Shown: positions 35,171 through 47,089 of the stretch, piece by piece
Layout: each line of letters starts with the position of its first letter
How positions within the stretch are numbered: the first letter of the stretch is position 1
Source of the DNA: Heterocephalus glaber
Lineage: Eukaryota; Chordata; Mammalia; Rodentia; Bathyergidae
Assembly: GCF_000247695.1 (NCBI RefSeq)
Contig: NW_004624801.1
Coordinates: 3,219,385-3,283,384 of the forward strand
Direction of reading: 5' to 3'
DNA: 64,000 nucleotides
Notes under the pieces: generated by a model
What the model was told of the DNA's origin: nothing
Database searches by the model: none
Seen by the model: only the letters and a program-made list of their open reading frames with translations
Position numbers and translations under genes: made by a program

Positions 35171-36034
35171 GAGAGATAAAGAGAGAGAGAGAGAGGGAGA
35201 GAGAGCACTTTTTGGAATACAAACAGAGAAAATCAACACACCATTTCAGAAACTACTGCAATATACAAGGTCTATACACACTGACTCATGATAGAACATG
35301 GCTCACAGCCCAAGCACCGTATAACCAGAGAAGTGTCCAGCTGCTGGGAAGGGAGAGCTGTCTTTCTGACACTCACCAGCAGCGTGACCACAAAGCAAGA
35401 TAGTTTCCCCTTCTTCTTCACCATTTCATTATTACAAAGGAAGAGACAAACTACCATCATGTAGTTCTCTCCCAGAGAGAAGGCTGTGAGGTCTGAGTAA
35501 ATGGAACAGAGGATGACAAGGGAACAGGAAGCGTGCGAAGGTGCACTTCCGCCCCCTCCGAGGAAGGATGCCTACTCCACCCTCCAGCCCCAGCCAAGCT
35601 CCTGGGCCTCCATGAAGGCCTCTGGCTGTGCGCTCTCCACAGCAGTAGGCGTGCCAAACCTATCGCCTCCACCCTCGGCACTGGATGTCTGGTGATATCA
35701 GGTGCCTTCCCTCTCCTCAGGCCCATCTCAGCTTTGCTGGAGCCAAGTGAAACCCCAGAGAAAGGAAGGGGTCTTCTGCCACAGGTGGGCTCCACAATAT
35801 GACATCAGGGATTTAAATAGATGAGTTCTAAATCCACCTCTAGTTCTAGCTCTACTTCTAGCTCTAAGGTTCTCATTTAAAGATCAGCAAACTCATATTT
35901 ACCTTGAGAACCCTTCTTCATTGTCCTCTGAAGATCTTTTATGGGAATAAATCTGTTTTGGAGAAAACAGAGTCATGAGTATCCACTATCTCCTGGTCTT
36001 TACTTGTTCCTTTTCTTTATCCTAAATCTTATCG

Positions 36035-36195
36035 AGCCAGGGGTGGTGGCCCACACTTGTGATCACAGCACTCAAGGGGGCTGAGGCAGGAGGATTGCCA
36101 TGAACTGGAGGCCAGCCTGGGTTACAAGATGAGTTCAAAGCCAATCTGAGCTACATAGTGAGACCCTGTCACAAAAAAACAAAACAAAAACAAAC
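36035..36195 (+). repeat. B1 SINE
   Basis: ggctgaggcaggaggattgc, ggaggccagcctgggttac and a CAAAA-type tail. Confidence 0.82.
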
Positions 36196-36319
36196 AAACT
36201 GAAAGTTTTATTTCAGTGAGTGGTAACATTTCTGAAGACAGGAATTTTACCTTGGTAATCACAGTTCATTGACTTTTCCAAAGCACCTACCTTAGATTCT
36301 TGCATAGTGCTGGCATGGT

Positions 36320-36520
36320 TATTTGTTTGTTGTACAATACTAGGGATCAAAACCAGGGCCTTTGCTCTGAGCTACATCCCCAGTCCTTTTTTCATATTTT
36401 TTTTTTTGAGACAAAGTCTTGCTAAATTGCCCAGGCTGTGCTCAAATTTGTGATCCTCCTGCCTCAGCCTCCCAGAATGATGGAACATTTCAGGCATATG
36501 CCACCACTCCTGGGTACTTA
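36320..36520 (-). repeat. B1-dID dimeric SINE, antisense
   Basis: ID part (tgagctacatccccagtcct) followed by the reverse B1 part (gcctcagcctcccagaatga). Confidence 0.78.
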
Positions 36521-36661
36521 ATATTTTATTGGCTATTTTAGATAAAATTTAACAGATAATTCCTAATAAAAATTCTTAACAGAAAAGAAGGAAACATCCT
36601 TAACTTGATAAGAAGATCTAACAGAAATCTAAACAATAATGTTGTTTTAAAATCAAGAACA

Positions 36662-36850
36662 AAACCAGGTATGGTGGCATATGCCTGTGGTCTCAGCACT
36701 ATGGGAGGCTGAAGTGGGACTATTACAAGTTCAAGTTCAGCCTGGACAACTTAGCAATGCCTCGTCTCAAAAGAAAACATAATAAAATATTTTTAAAAGC
36801 TAAGATGTAGCTCAATGCAAAGGCCCTGGGTTCAAACTCTGATACTGTGA
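36662..36850 (+). repeat. B1-dID dimeric SINE
   Basis: ccaggtatggtggcatatgc then taagatgtagctcaatgcaa and ggccctgggttcaaact. Confidence 0.8.
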
Positions 36851-36899
36851 AAAATGGCATAAATAAATGTTTAAAAATCAAGAAAAAGAGTAGGCTGCC

Positions 36900-37372
36900 T
36901 GTCATTACTACTTCTCTCCATCCTTACTGAAGGTCCTAATGTAAGTATTGGAAAGAAAAGGCAAAACCATTGGTATTTGTATATGAAATGAAGGACAACA
37001 AAAACAGCCTGCAAGAATCAATAAAAATGTTTTTGGAAGTAATATGAGCATTCAGTAAGGTGGCCAGATACAAAATTAATAGATCAGCACACAAACCTCA
37101 TTTCCTTTCCTAGGTACCACAAATACTAATTAGAAAATGGGAGAAAAGTTCCATTTACAATAGCAATAAAAATGTAGGGAAAAAATAAATAAAAATAAAA
37201 GTGTAGGGAGAGGGCTGGAGATTTAGCTCAGTGGTTCTGCCACCTGCCTCACAAGCAGAAGGACCCAAGTTCAATCCCCGGTACCAAAAAAAAAAAAAAT
37301 GTAGGGAGCAATTAAAATGTAGTCAAATAACTCAACAAAAAATGGTTAGATCTGCACAGTGAAAACGCTAAC
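36900..37372 (+). mobile_element. L1 ORF2 remnant
   Basis: aaggtggccagatacaaaat and agttccatttacaatagcaa are L1 ORF2 text, decayed. Interrupted by an ID-like SINE at about 37213-37301. Confidence 0.6.
37213..37301 (+). repeat. ID-like SINE in L1 remnant
   Basis: gggctggagatttagctcag body with A-tail, flanked by gtagggag copies. Confidence 0.88.
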
Positions 37373-37377
37373 AATCA

Positions 37378-37760
37378 CCCTGATCTCCTGGGTTCAAGTG
37401 GCTAAGGAATACCATCCACCCCACCCCCACCCCCACCCCGCACTGAGGGAATCCATTCTGACCTCTTGGGAGTTTTGAAGGGAGCCCCTGCTGGGTGCAC
37501 CTCTCTCTCTAGGGAGTCAGTGGGCCACAGTCTAAGGGAGCCCCTGGGCTCCACCTTGATCTTTAAGAGTGTACTGTGTCTCAAGTGGCTGAGGGAGTCC
37601 CTGGATGGAGAACTCCACCCTGATCTTACAGTCATTTCCAAGAGTCCCTCAGAAGGCTCCATCCTTCTCCCTAAGGAGTTAGTGGGTCACAATACGGAGG
37701 GACCAATGCTAAGAGAGCCCCCACAGGGCTCCACTCTTCTAGTAAGGCACCAGTCCTTCC
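37378..37760 (+). repeat. Degenerate tandem repeat
   Basis: Phrases such as gggagcccctgggctccacc, ccctgatct and agtgggccaca recur several times with drift over about 380 bp (for example 37530-37555, 37615-37625, 37710-37735). It precedes the retroviral leader and may be part of it. Confidence 0.55.
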
Positions 37761-37877
37761 TCCACAGCTTCAAACAGATATCTGCTTAGTAAGTAGTTGA
37801 GTCTCAAAAGAGACACTTTGTGAACTCAAAAGGTCCCCTCCTTCTGCATGGGACATCATTTGAAGAGCCCCAGGCCT

Positions 37878-37879
<2 letters not shown>

Positions 37880-37922
<43 letters not shown>
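37880..37922 (+). repeat. (CT)n tract in retroviral leader
   Basis: About 20 CT units with one GT, immediately before the putative gag start. Confidence 0.9.
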
Positions 37923-37945
37923 TTCCTTAGGCCCCAAGACAAGCC

Positions 37946-39515
37946 ATGGGAAACACCATGAACAGCAACCCTGAAGATCCCACCAGTGACACCACTAGGC
38001 CATATCCTTGATCAGTGAGGACAGTTTGATTTTGTCAGTTTGAAAAAGGAATATCTATTATTTTAATATGGTTTGGGTCCAGCATGAACTAAGGAATGGT
38101 GAGAGATTGGCACAGAATGGCAGTTTAAGTTATGAGACTATTTTTCAGTTCAATAATTTCTGCACAAAGCATAGAAGGTAGAATGAAATCCCTTATATGC
38201 AGGGTTCTGTGACCCTTAATCTCTGGGAAAACCCAGAAACTATAATATTTAGAGTGGTCCCTGAGGAAAAGAGGGATATAGTTGATGAATCTGTCCTTGG
38301 ATCTGCACCTGTCTCTCAGGTGGATTATAGGTTTATTCCATCTGTTTAATGAAGACAACCATACCGAGAGGTCTCCTCAACTTCCTCCTTATAATCCTGA
38401 GGCCAGTAAATCAGACCTCTCCCCTTCAAGTGACTCAGGAACTGCCAGAACCTAGCACCCCCAGAAGAACTCAGTATTCCTCAGGCCCCTCATCATGCTC
38501 CTCAAACAGGTTTAAGCCCTACAGGATGTACTCAGAGTGGCACTCCTTACTCTTCTAACACAACTCATCCTGCCCATGAGAAGAGGTCCCAGGAGCAGAG
38601 GGGGCTACTTGAGTCCAAGTCCCCTTTTCAGTTGTAGATACCCAACAATGCAAAGAATGCCTAGACTAACTTTCAGAGGATCCTAGTAGGTTTGCACATG
38701 GGTTTCAAAATTTGACCCTTGGTTTTGAACTATCATGGTGAAATGTCCAATTCATCTTGGCCACTCACTGTACCCCAGATGAAAAATGAAGAATCCTAGA
38801 AGAGGCTAAGAGCTATGCAAATGAACAAACCACACAGTGGTACCCTAGTTCATGAATGCTTTTGGCAAATTTTGTTTTTGTTTGCAAATTCTGCATCAGG
38901 TGACAAACCCAACCATGGCCATCTTTCCCACACAAACACAAATGTGACCATCCTCTCCAAAATCATAGAACAAATCAAGTTCATGAACTGAGGGACCACT
39001 GTACCATTTCCATTCTACATGGAGACATCAGGACTCCAAAAAGGTCAAGAATGTCAACCAGACCCTAAAGCAAGCTCTAGCATTTGCCAAGAGACTTCTG
39101 AGTCTTCGCTCTGATTATTGCCAATAGCCTTCATGAGGATTTGAAATACCTCAAGAACTGGGACTAAATATGAGTCCATTTGAAATGTTATATGGGAAGC
39201 CTTTTCTATCTTCTGATATGGTAATAGACACAAAGACCACAAGACTCTTACAATATCTTATTACTCTAGACTAAGTACAACAGGCTATCCAACTGTATGG
39301 AAACAAAGTCCTATTAGCTCCTGGCCTAGGGGGACCACCTCGTGTCCACCCTGGAGACCAAGTACTCATCAAAATTTGTAAGGAAAGGACTCTTGGTGAC
39401 CAATTAAAACCAAAATGGAAGGGCCCCTTTTCAGTGATCTTTGACACACCTACTGCAGCAAAGGTGTCAGAGATAGCTGGATTCACCTTTATAGAATAAA
39501 GTCAGCCCCACTTGA
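37946..39515 (+). pseudogene. Degenerate class I (gamma-like) endogenous retrovirus: gag and integrase remnants
   Basis: A possible gag start (ATGGGAAACACC, Met-Gly as in myristoylated Gag) lies at 37946 after a CT-rich leader. Capsid-like residues LSEDPSRF and FILATHCTPDEK occur at about 38670-38800. After a MITE at 38835-39001 the sequence jumps to the end of pol: MSPFEMLYGKP (about 39170-39205) and KWKGPFSVIFDTPTAAKV (about 39412-39465), typical of the gammaretroviral integrase C-terminus. Most of gag's end, protease, RT and RNase H are missing, and stops and frameshifts are present. No intact frame remains. LTRs were not identified. Confidence 0.75.
38835..39001. mobile_element. Second MITE with CAGTGGTACC termini
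   Basis: 167 bp from cagtggtaccctagttcatg to catgaactgagggaccactg, same termini as the element at 30420. It sits exactly between the gag and integrase remnants of the retrovirus. Confidence 0.7.
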
Positions 39516-39607
39516 ATTGTCTGAAGAAAAAAACCACTCAAAAGAAGAAAGCTACTCCTCTGAACCTCTGGAAGACCTGAGGCTTCTCTTCAAAAAGCAA
39601 TATACTG

Positions 39608-39720
39608 GGCCAGGGATTTAGCTCAGTGGTTCTGCTGCCTGCCTTGCAAGCACAACATCCCGAGTTTGATCCCCAGTACCAAAAAAGACAAAAGACCAAA
39701 AAAAAAAAAAGAAAAAAAGG
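39608..39720 (+). repeat. ID-like SINE after the retroviral integrase remnant
   Basis: gggccagggatttagctcag body with a long A-rich tail. Flanked by caatatactg copies. Confidence 0.88.
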
Positions 39721-39989
39721 CAATATACTGCTCTGAGTGTAGATAAGTAGAGTCACTCATGATCCTAATTCACCACAGCTTAAATGGGCATCTGCATTGA
39801 GACTCCTATTTTTAAGTAGATCTATAATGTGGATACTCTTGCTAAGGCTATGGCTCTCAGGCTCTTAGATAATATAGCTAATGTCCCTCTTTGCCACACA
39901 TTCTCCTCCACAGGAAGCATGGGAATCTGAAAAGCCATCCTAGGGTATCCAGTGAATCTGAAGCCAGCCTGATCTACACAGCAAGACCG

Positions 39990-40180
39990 TAACATCAGTG
40001 GTTCATGGCTATAACCCTAGTATTCTGGGAAGCTGAGGCAGGAGAACTGAAAGTTTGATACCGGCCTGGGCAACTTAGCAACTTAAGGAGACCCTAATAA
40101 AGAAAGGGCTAGGGATGCAGGTTAGTGCAGAGCCCCAGGGTTCAACCCCCAGTATTACACAAAAACAAAAACAAAAAACA
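39990..40180 (+). repeat. B1-dID dimeric SINE
   Basis: aagctgaggcaggagaactg, cctgggcaacttagcaactt, then ccccagggttcaacccccag. Confidence 0.75.
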
Positions 40181-40229
40181 AAAAGTTTGGGGGCTTCAAA
40201 GGACACTAGTAAGATGATGAAAAGATAGT

Positions 40230-41120
40230 CAATAATAGAATGGGAGAAACAGAATATCCAGCATTTATAAAGAATTCTTACAACTCAATAAAAAGATACA
40301 TAAGGATAAAATGGGGAGAAGATATGAAAATATTTATTCAAAGAAGACACACATGGTCGATATGCTAATGAAAAGATGCATGATATCCTATTATTCCCCA
40401 ATGTAAATCAAAGCCACAATGAGATATTTGTTTGCACTCACTACTAGGATGGCCATAATAAAAAGACAGGTAATAACAAGTGCTGACAGAGATGGAGAAA
40501 TTGGAAGCCTCATACGTCGCAGGTGGGAATGTACACTGGCACAGCCACTGTGGAAAACAATGTGAGAGTTCTTCAAAAAAATTAAACACATAGTCACTTA
40601 TGACCCAGCACTTCCACCCCTAGGTGTACCCCAACAATTAAAAATGTGTGTACACAAAACTTGCATTAACTGTTGATAGCGGCACTATTCATCACAGCCA
40701 AAATGTAGAAGTGACCAAAATGTACATTAGTTAATGAATAGATAAACAGAGATAGGGAACATCTATACAATAGGATATTATACAGGCTTAGAAAGGAATA
40801 AAGTAATGATAAATGTCACAACATGGGTGAACCTTGAAAACCACATGCTATGTGTAAGAAAACAGACACCAAAAGCCCCATACTATATAATTTGTTTACA
40901 TGCAATGTTTTGAATAGCCATATCCAGAGGGAGAGAAAATAGATTAGTAGTTGCCCAGGGGAGAAGGAAATGGGGAGTGATCACTAATTGAAACAGTGCT
41001 GCCTTTTTGGGGTGATGAAGATGCTCTGGAATTAGATAATAGAAGCTGATGCATAACCTTGTGAATACTCTAAACATGACTGAATTGTACTTTATAATGT
41101 GGCATTTTTGTTTTAAAAAG
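40230..41120 (+). mobile_element. L1 3' region
   Basis: Typical L1 text (ccacaatgagatatttgttt, acttccacccctaggtgtac, gcactattcatcacagcc) through an A-rich end. Confidence 0.7.
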
Positions 41121-41544
41121 AATCATGCTGTTATATATGGAGGACCAAGTGCCATAAGCCCAGTCATGTGGTGGATGACAAAAAGAGGAATGAACTTTCA
41201 GCCTCTTCCTTGGCCATGGTCAGAGTGAGTTGGTGGTGAGGCTGGGAGCCACATATCTTGTTCTTGCCTGGGGAGCTTCCCCATTTAGTACATCCTTCCA
41301 AATATGTCTCAGCTTGCCCGATTTGTAACATTAGTTAATATTCAATAAGATTGTTATGAAGAGAAAGAATATGAATGTCACATGACTGTTAGCACTGTTC
41401 CTCAAACTGCAACTTTAAACACACTTTTTGGGGGGGAGTGGCATTAATCACTATAAGGTCACTCACTGGTGGTCTCTGTACAAGTAGAGTCCTCCACCTC
41501 TGCCTCTCCTCCTGCTTCTTTTACCCCAGCAACCAAGAATGACT

Positions 41545-41732
41545 GTGAAGCCTCAGCACAGTGGAGCACACCTGAAATCTCAGCACTCTAGGAGGCTGAG
41601 GCAGTAGGGTCAAAAGTCTGAGTGCAGCCTGGGCATTTAGCAACTTAGGTAGACCTTATCTCAAAATCTTTATTTTGACTGGGGATGCAGCTCAAGGCAA
41701 AGGCCCTCAGTTCGATCACTGATACCACAAAA
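41545..41732 (+). repeat. B1-dID dimeric SINE
   Basis: ctaggaggctgaggcagtag then ggggatgcagctcaaggcaa and ggccctcagttcgatca. Confidence 0.78.
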
Positions 41733-41990
41733 CAAGAATGACTGTATGGATATGAGGTCCTGTCTACACTGGCCAATGAACAGGAACCTTGTGGATGCCC
41801 AGAAGTGTCATGGCCAGGTCAGGAACTGTAGAAGTGTGAAATTTGTTCAAAGCATTTGGAGCTCTCTGTTCCAAAGGTCCAACTGAAGTTAGAAACCACC
41901 TTCAACATACAATGCACAAAAAGCCAAATTGTTATTATCAGTCAGTTCCTAGTACAAGGGAACAAAAGCTGAATAGAAAACTGCATGCAG

Positions 41991-42112
41991 GGCTTGGGAT
42001 TTAGCTCAGTGGTTCTGCCACCTGCCTTGCAAGTGCAAGGATCTGCGTTTGATCCCCGGTGCGAAAGAAAGAAGGAAGGAAGGAAGGAAGGAAGGAAGGA
42101 AGGAAGGAAGGA

Positions 42113-42176
<64 letters not shown>

Positions 42177-42210
42177 AAAAGGAAGGAAGGAAGGAAGAAA
42201 GAAGGAAGAA
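41991..42210 (+). repeat. ID-like SINE with a (GAAG)n/(GAAA)n tail
   Basis: SINE body (41991-42064) runs directly into about 145 bp of GAAG/GAAA repeats. The imperfect duplication aaaactgcatgca / aaaaccacatgca encloses both, so the microsatellite grew out of the SINE tail. Confidence 0.88.
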
Positions 42211-42224
42211 AACCACATGCAAAG

Positions 42225-42490
42225 CTCACGTGTGGTCCTGACACTTACTAATGGCATGAACCTAGGTGACTTACTCAAGGCTTCTGAGTTCTAACTTTCT
42301 CATCTTTGAAATGGAGGGAATAATAGCAACATTGCAAGAGTTGTTGGAAAAATGCAAATGAAGTGACATATTTGAGTACTTGCCACGTGCTAAGCACCAG
42401 TCTAAGAACTTTCAGCATGTTACCTCATTCGCACATATACTTAATGAAGTGCCTAGAACATAACAAACACCTAATAAATGTAGCATTGAA
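42225..42490 (+). repeat. MIR element
   Basis: acacttactaatggcatgaa, ttctcatctttgaaatggag, tgaagtgcctagaacataac, aacacctaataaatg follow the MIR order. Confidence 0.7.
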
Positions 42491-42499
42491 GAAGTGTGA

Positions 42500-43890
42500 T
42501 GGGGGAGGAAGAACTACTACACTTCCAAGAGCAGAGAAGATACCTGGGGCAGGGGTAAAATGCACCTGGGAGAAGGAAGATACAATAGTTGCTGGATGTG
42601 ACACCCGAAACTTCTGCAGCTTTACAAGTTACACAGCCAACCTGTATCACCCCAGAGGACAAACCTGACTTGCTATTTTCATCTTTCGTGTGTCTGCCTC
42701 TGAGGCTGAAAAGAAGCTGCCAGGGTCCCAGCACAGACCACGAAGTGATGACCACATCCCTGAGGTGAGCAAACATCACATCTATAGTGATCCACGGGAA
42801 ACAGGTGAGTGGACTTCAGGGAGCAGGAGGCTGTTTCTGGGACCATGGCTCAATTTGCCTTTTAATGTGGCCACACTGAACTCATGAACATTCTAGTATG
42901 GGATAAATACTTCAACAGGGACAGACTTGGCTCTTCCTCTTATTCTCTTTTAGGGTGTACATTCTGGGCACAATATTGACTTCTAGACAAGCCAGCATGT
43001 GAATGTACTCTCTCTGAATATAGTAGAGTCTTTCTACCTCATAAAGTCCTTCCATTATCTGAAAGTATGGAGCTTGTATTGTTAGAACTAATGAAGTGAC
43101 TAAAAGAATTTTTAAAAAGAAGCTATCAGTATGGACCCGTGAAGGTGAATGAAGGAGAAACACTTTAAAGTCAGGAGGGAAAGTATACTTAACATTTAAG
43201 ATTATCAACCACTGCCAGTTTTCCATAATATATTTCATTCCTGATTTCATCTGAAAGAGATATGATTATTACTACCATTCAAAGACTGGCACCTTACTAA
43301 TGAGTTCTTGGAAAGTCTTGGAAGTGGGTTTCAGTTTCAAAATAGACTGATCCCACTACCCTGCTAACCTCTTGTGTCAATGTTTATCAATAACATAGAA
43401 GCTTTACCAAGAGATTAACTATGTTATAATTACCTGGAACTCAGGGGTGAATGCAGATTTTGTGGGGCCTGAAATTTATGAAATTTGCAAAGTGCTTTCT
43501 AATGAAAAAACAAGCAAAATTTATGCATACAAAAATTGCTAGGCCCCTAACCAGGACTTTGGAAAAGGCCTGTGCAACCAAGGAGCCCTGGAGCTGAGGC
43601 TCCATTCAATTCATGATAAATTCACTTCAGCTGTGGCATTTGTACAGACTTTCGTAATGCTGGGAAAAAATAGTGCTGTATTTCATCTTATAATCAGCCC
43701 CAGGACTGAATCTTACTGGTCATAAAATTATTGTTATCTTAACTTGGCAACTTCCCTTTGGAAAGAGATAAAATAGGATTCTATCTCACTATGGCAAATG
43801 TTAAACTAGCTTTGTCTATTAGCAAAGATTTGACCCAAAACGAAGGTGCCCAGCCACAAACACACACTTTGTGGATTGTGACCACTGTGT
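42500..43890. other. Unrecognised intergenic sequence
   Basis: Short frames only. Nothing I could assign. Confidence 0.4.
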
Positions 43891-43894
43891 CAAT

Positions 43895-44030
43895 CTTTTC
43901 TATTTTTTCAGGGGAGTTAGGGCCTCACTATGTTCCCCATGTTGGCCCCCAAACTCCTGAGCTTATATGGTCCTCCCTGCTTCCACCTCCTGAGTAGCTA
44001 GAACCACAAGTACATGCCACACTTGGCTCA
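43895..44030 (-). repeat. B1-like SINE, diverged, antisense
   Basis: ggccccc aaactcctgagctt and cacctcctgagtagctagaa resemble a reverse 7SL-derived SINE. Confidence 0.55.
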
Positions 44031-44049
44031 CTGTGCAAATCTATCAAAG

Positions 44050-45165
44050 CAACTGTAAATTGGTTTGAGAGGCACAGCTCCATCCAGATCACATGATATG
44101 AGTATTAATGTCAACATGAGTTAGCTCTCATTTTCTCATCTCCATGAAGCAACTGTCTTTCTGTTAAGATAAACCTTAAAATCAGATGTAATAAGTTGGT
44201 ATCTCCTCCATTATGGGTTTTTTCTAACCCACCACCCATTCCCACTTAGCCTCAAAAGCAAACTCTCAGTGTTCATTCTCCCAAGTTGCACATCAGATTG
44301 ATGAGGGGAGAGAGGAGGTCACTACACTTGAGGATGCAGGTGAAGTTAACCAGCTCCAGGCACATCCTAACCCTCCCTCCTCCAGGGAACTCAAAATAAA
44401 CTGTGAACCTGGATTTTGAACCCACAAGACAGGTGGACAATCTTTCCCAATGTCAGGTATACAGAAAAATTTTCACCTTGAGTCTAAAATCCCCTTAGAA
44501 TACCACAGAATTTTTCAGCTGAAAGGGAATAAAACTCTCCCTTCTTGTCAAAGGTAGCAGGAAAGGAAGTATATAGAGTTAGGCTACAGGAGTGATGATG
44601 AACCTTTTAGAGCTTTCAATAATATCAAATAGCTGGCTGTGACACACGTGCTATAGGTTCACTACCACTGGGCTAGAGCAATGTTTTTTCTTTACATATA
44701 TTTTTTGCACTCTAACAACATAAACACCATCTTCTGCACATTTCAAAGGTCTCTATTGATGACAGATAATCCATAACTTCAGAAGTACATGCTTTTTGAA
44801 ATATAACATTCTGGGTGGGTAGGGAGAGGAGTGCTTGGCAGTAAACTTTCAGAATTCTTTCTGTTTTCCCATTTAGAAGACACTGGCATTGAGAAAGCAC
44901 CTGCACCTTTTGCTCCCTGGAGCACATTGCATTAAACTTAGTTCTTTGAAGCTCTATATTGCATATATTTGAGCAGTTAGAACTCTGCGTGTGAGAAGGA
45001 ATCAGAGTTAAACTCACAAGTGGAATTTCAGGACCATTCACATGTGAGAGCAGCATCCCTGAGCTTCCAATAGTGCTAATTTGAGTGTTACTTGTGTGAT
45101 ACCTTGTATTGCCCATGCCAAAGATCAGTGCCTGGGAATGCAGAGCATGTTACCTAGAAGTTACA
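44050..45165. other. Unrecognised sequence with a 134-codon minus-strand frame
   Basis: A - strand frame at 44712-45116 is open for 134 codons but resembles no family I know and has no coding features. A small MITE-like palindrome (caggagtgatgatgaacc ... taggttcactaccactg) lies at about 44588-44668. Confidence 0.35.
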
Positions 45166-45171
45166 GAAGTC

Positions 45172-45318
45172 AAGCCGGGCATGGTGGCACATGCCTATAA
45201 TTCCAGAACTCAGGAGGTTGAGGCAGAAGAAATGTCATGAGTTTGAGGCCAGCCTGGGCTACACAGTGAGTACATAGCCACCCTGGAATACAAAGCAAGA
45301 CTTTGTCACACAAAAAAG
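45172..45318 (+). repeat. B1 SINE
   Basis: gccgggcatggtggcacatg, gaggccagcctgggctacac. Confidence 0.87.
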
Positions 45319-45569
45319 TTATATACAAGTCTTCTCTTGGCCTTTTTGTACTTTAGTTTCCTCATTTGAAAATAATGAATGGAGTCCATGGCCATACCAC
45401 CCTCAATGCACTCAATTTCATCTAAAAATAATGAATGGGTCGTAAGACATACTTTTCAGAGTTCATACAGGACTTGACCCAGCTAACCAATAACTGCAAG
45501 AAGTTAACCCATGGATTTTGTTTTTACACATTTTTTGTTTTCACATGTATTTATCACTTTTTTCACTTA

Positions 45570-45719
<150 letters not shown>

Positions 45720-45813
45720 CTAAATGACATACAATGAAACATAACTTTCAATGCTTTTTCCATATAAAAAAGAAATCTCACTGGAAGAAACTGGCTTATA
45801 ATTTATACTTTCA

Positions 45814-45888
45814 GGGCTGGTGGTGTAGCTTAGTGGTAGAGCACTTCCCTAGCATGCACAAGGCTATGAGTCCAATACCAAGTACAGT
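45814..45888 (+). repeat. ID SINE, older type
   Basis: gggctggtggtgtagcttag with tagagcacttccctagcatg, closer to classical ID than the young family. Flanked by ataatttatactttca copies. Confidence 0.85.
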
Positions 45889-45982
45889 ATAATTTATATT
45901 TTCATATTTACACCTGTGATGCATTAGATACAAAAGAGTGAATGCTTAATAAATATGTGTTGAGTGATCTTTTTTTCTCTAG

Positions 45983-46180
45983 AACAGGATTTCACAACTT
46001 CAACACTATTGACATTTTGAGCTGGACAATCCTTTGTTGTGAGTATCTGACTGAACAGTACAGGATGATTAGCAGCATCCCTGGTCTCTGCCCACTAGAT
46101 GCCAATGGCAGTATCCACAGTGCCACATGCCCCCTGGGTGCAAAATCATACCAATTTAAAAATCACTGCTCTATAATGAT
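45983..46180 (+). mobile_element. hAT-Charlie-type MER fragment
   Basis: aacactattgacattttgag, agcagcatccctggtctctg, cccactagatgcca match a well-known non-autonomous hAT MITE of mammals. I do not give the exact MER name. Confidence 0.6.
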
Positions 46181-46300
46181 TCTCTCTGACCTGAGCACTA
46201 ATCCTCATACTGATCTTTGGTAGAGATTAAAAGGATTTCAAAATGAGTAGCAACAAGGTTTATAAAATTGCAAATATAATGAGGTTATACTTGTAACTTA

Positions 46301-46420
<120 letters not shown>

Positions 46421-46629
46421 CTAATTAGAATGAATAAATACTAGACTTTAGAATTGATAGTACTGAAAAAATATTTTTATCTAAACTAAATCTTTACACT
46501 TGTATTTGATATTCTGGACCCCATACCCTGTCTATACTTCCTCTAAGATTCTCACATTTATGATCTTCATAAATAAAATATACAACTATAAAAAACATAT
46601 ATATACAACTATAGATCCTTTTTTGTTTG

Positions 46630-46750
46630 TTGTTTTTTGACTCTGCTTTAGGTAGTCCAGGCTGGCCTTGAACTTGCTATGTAGCTCAGGCTGGCCTCAA
46701 ACTCACCGTTTTCTTGTCTCAGCCTCCCAAGTGCTACGATTACAGCTGCA
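46630..46750 (-). repeat. B1 SINE, antisense
   Basis: tatgtagctcaggctggcct and gtctcagcctcccaagtgct. Confidence 0.85.
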
Positions 46751-46825
46751 CCATTCAATTTCTTTTTAATAGTTATTTTTACATTCTCTTCCTTCCAAGC
46801 ATAAACTCTTTTTTTTTTCCTTTGG

Positions 46826-46915
46826 TTATTTTTTTTTTTTTGTACCAGGGCTCGAACTTGGGTCCTTGTGCTTGTGCAGCAGGCGGCAAAACCACTGAGC
46901 TAAATCCCTGGCCTA
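46826..46915 (-). repeat. ID-like SINE
   Basis: Reverse body ending ctaaatccctggcc. Flanked by ccaagcataaactctttt copies. Confidence 0.88.
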
Positions 46916-46972
46916 GGTGGCCCAAGCATAAACTCTTTGAAAGCATAAAGTAGGTCTCACTCATCTGCCTTG

Positions 46973-47080
46973 TTTTTTTGTTGTTCTTGTTGTTGTTGTT
47001 TTTTGGTACCAGGGATCGAACTTGGGTCCTTCAGCTTGGGAGACAGGTGGCGGAACCACTGAGCTAAATCTCCGGCCCTC
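46973..47080 (-). repeat. ID-like SINE
   Basis: Reverse body ending ctaaatctccggccc. Flanked by tcactcatctgcctt / tcactcatctgcttt. Confidence 0.88.
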
Positions 47081-47089
47081 ACTCATCTG

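Noticed and set aside
41991..42210. CRISPR or other spaced repeat array
   Set aside because: The repeats are simple tetranucleotides without spacers. Dispersed identical blocks elsewhere are SINEs. This is vertebrate DNA.
41942..42294. Lys/Arg/Glu-rich and Phe/Leu/Ser-rich frames
   Set aside because: Translation of the GAAG/GAAA tail of a SINE on both strands.
44712..45116. 134-codon minus-strand frame as a small gene
   Set aside because: No recognised family, no promoter or splice context; length is compatible with chance in 64 kb of six-frame reading.
45814..45888. tRNA gene
   Set aside because: A- and B-box-like text is present, as in all the ID-like SINEs here, but there is an A-rich tail region and target duplication and no proper cloverleaf; it is a SINE.
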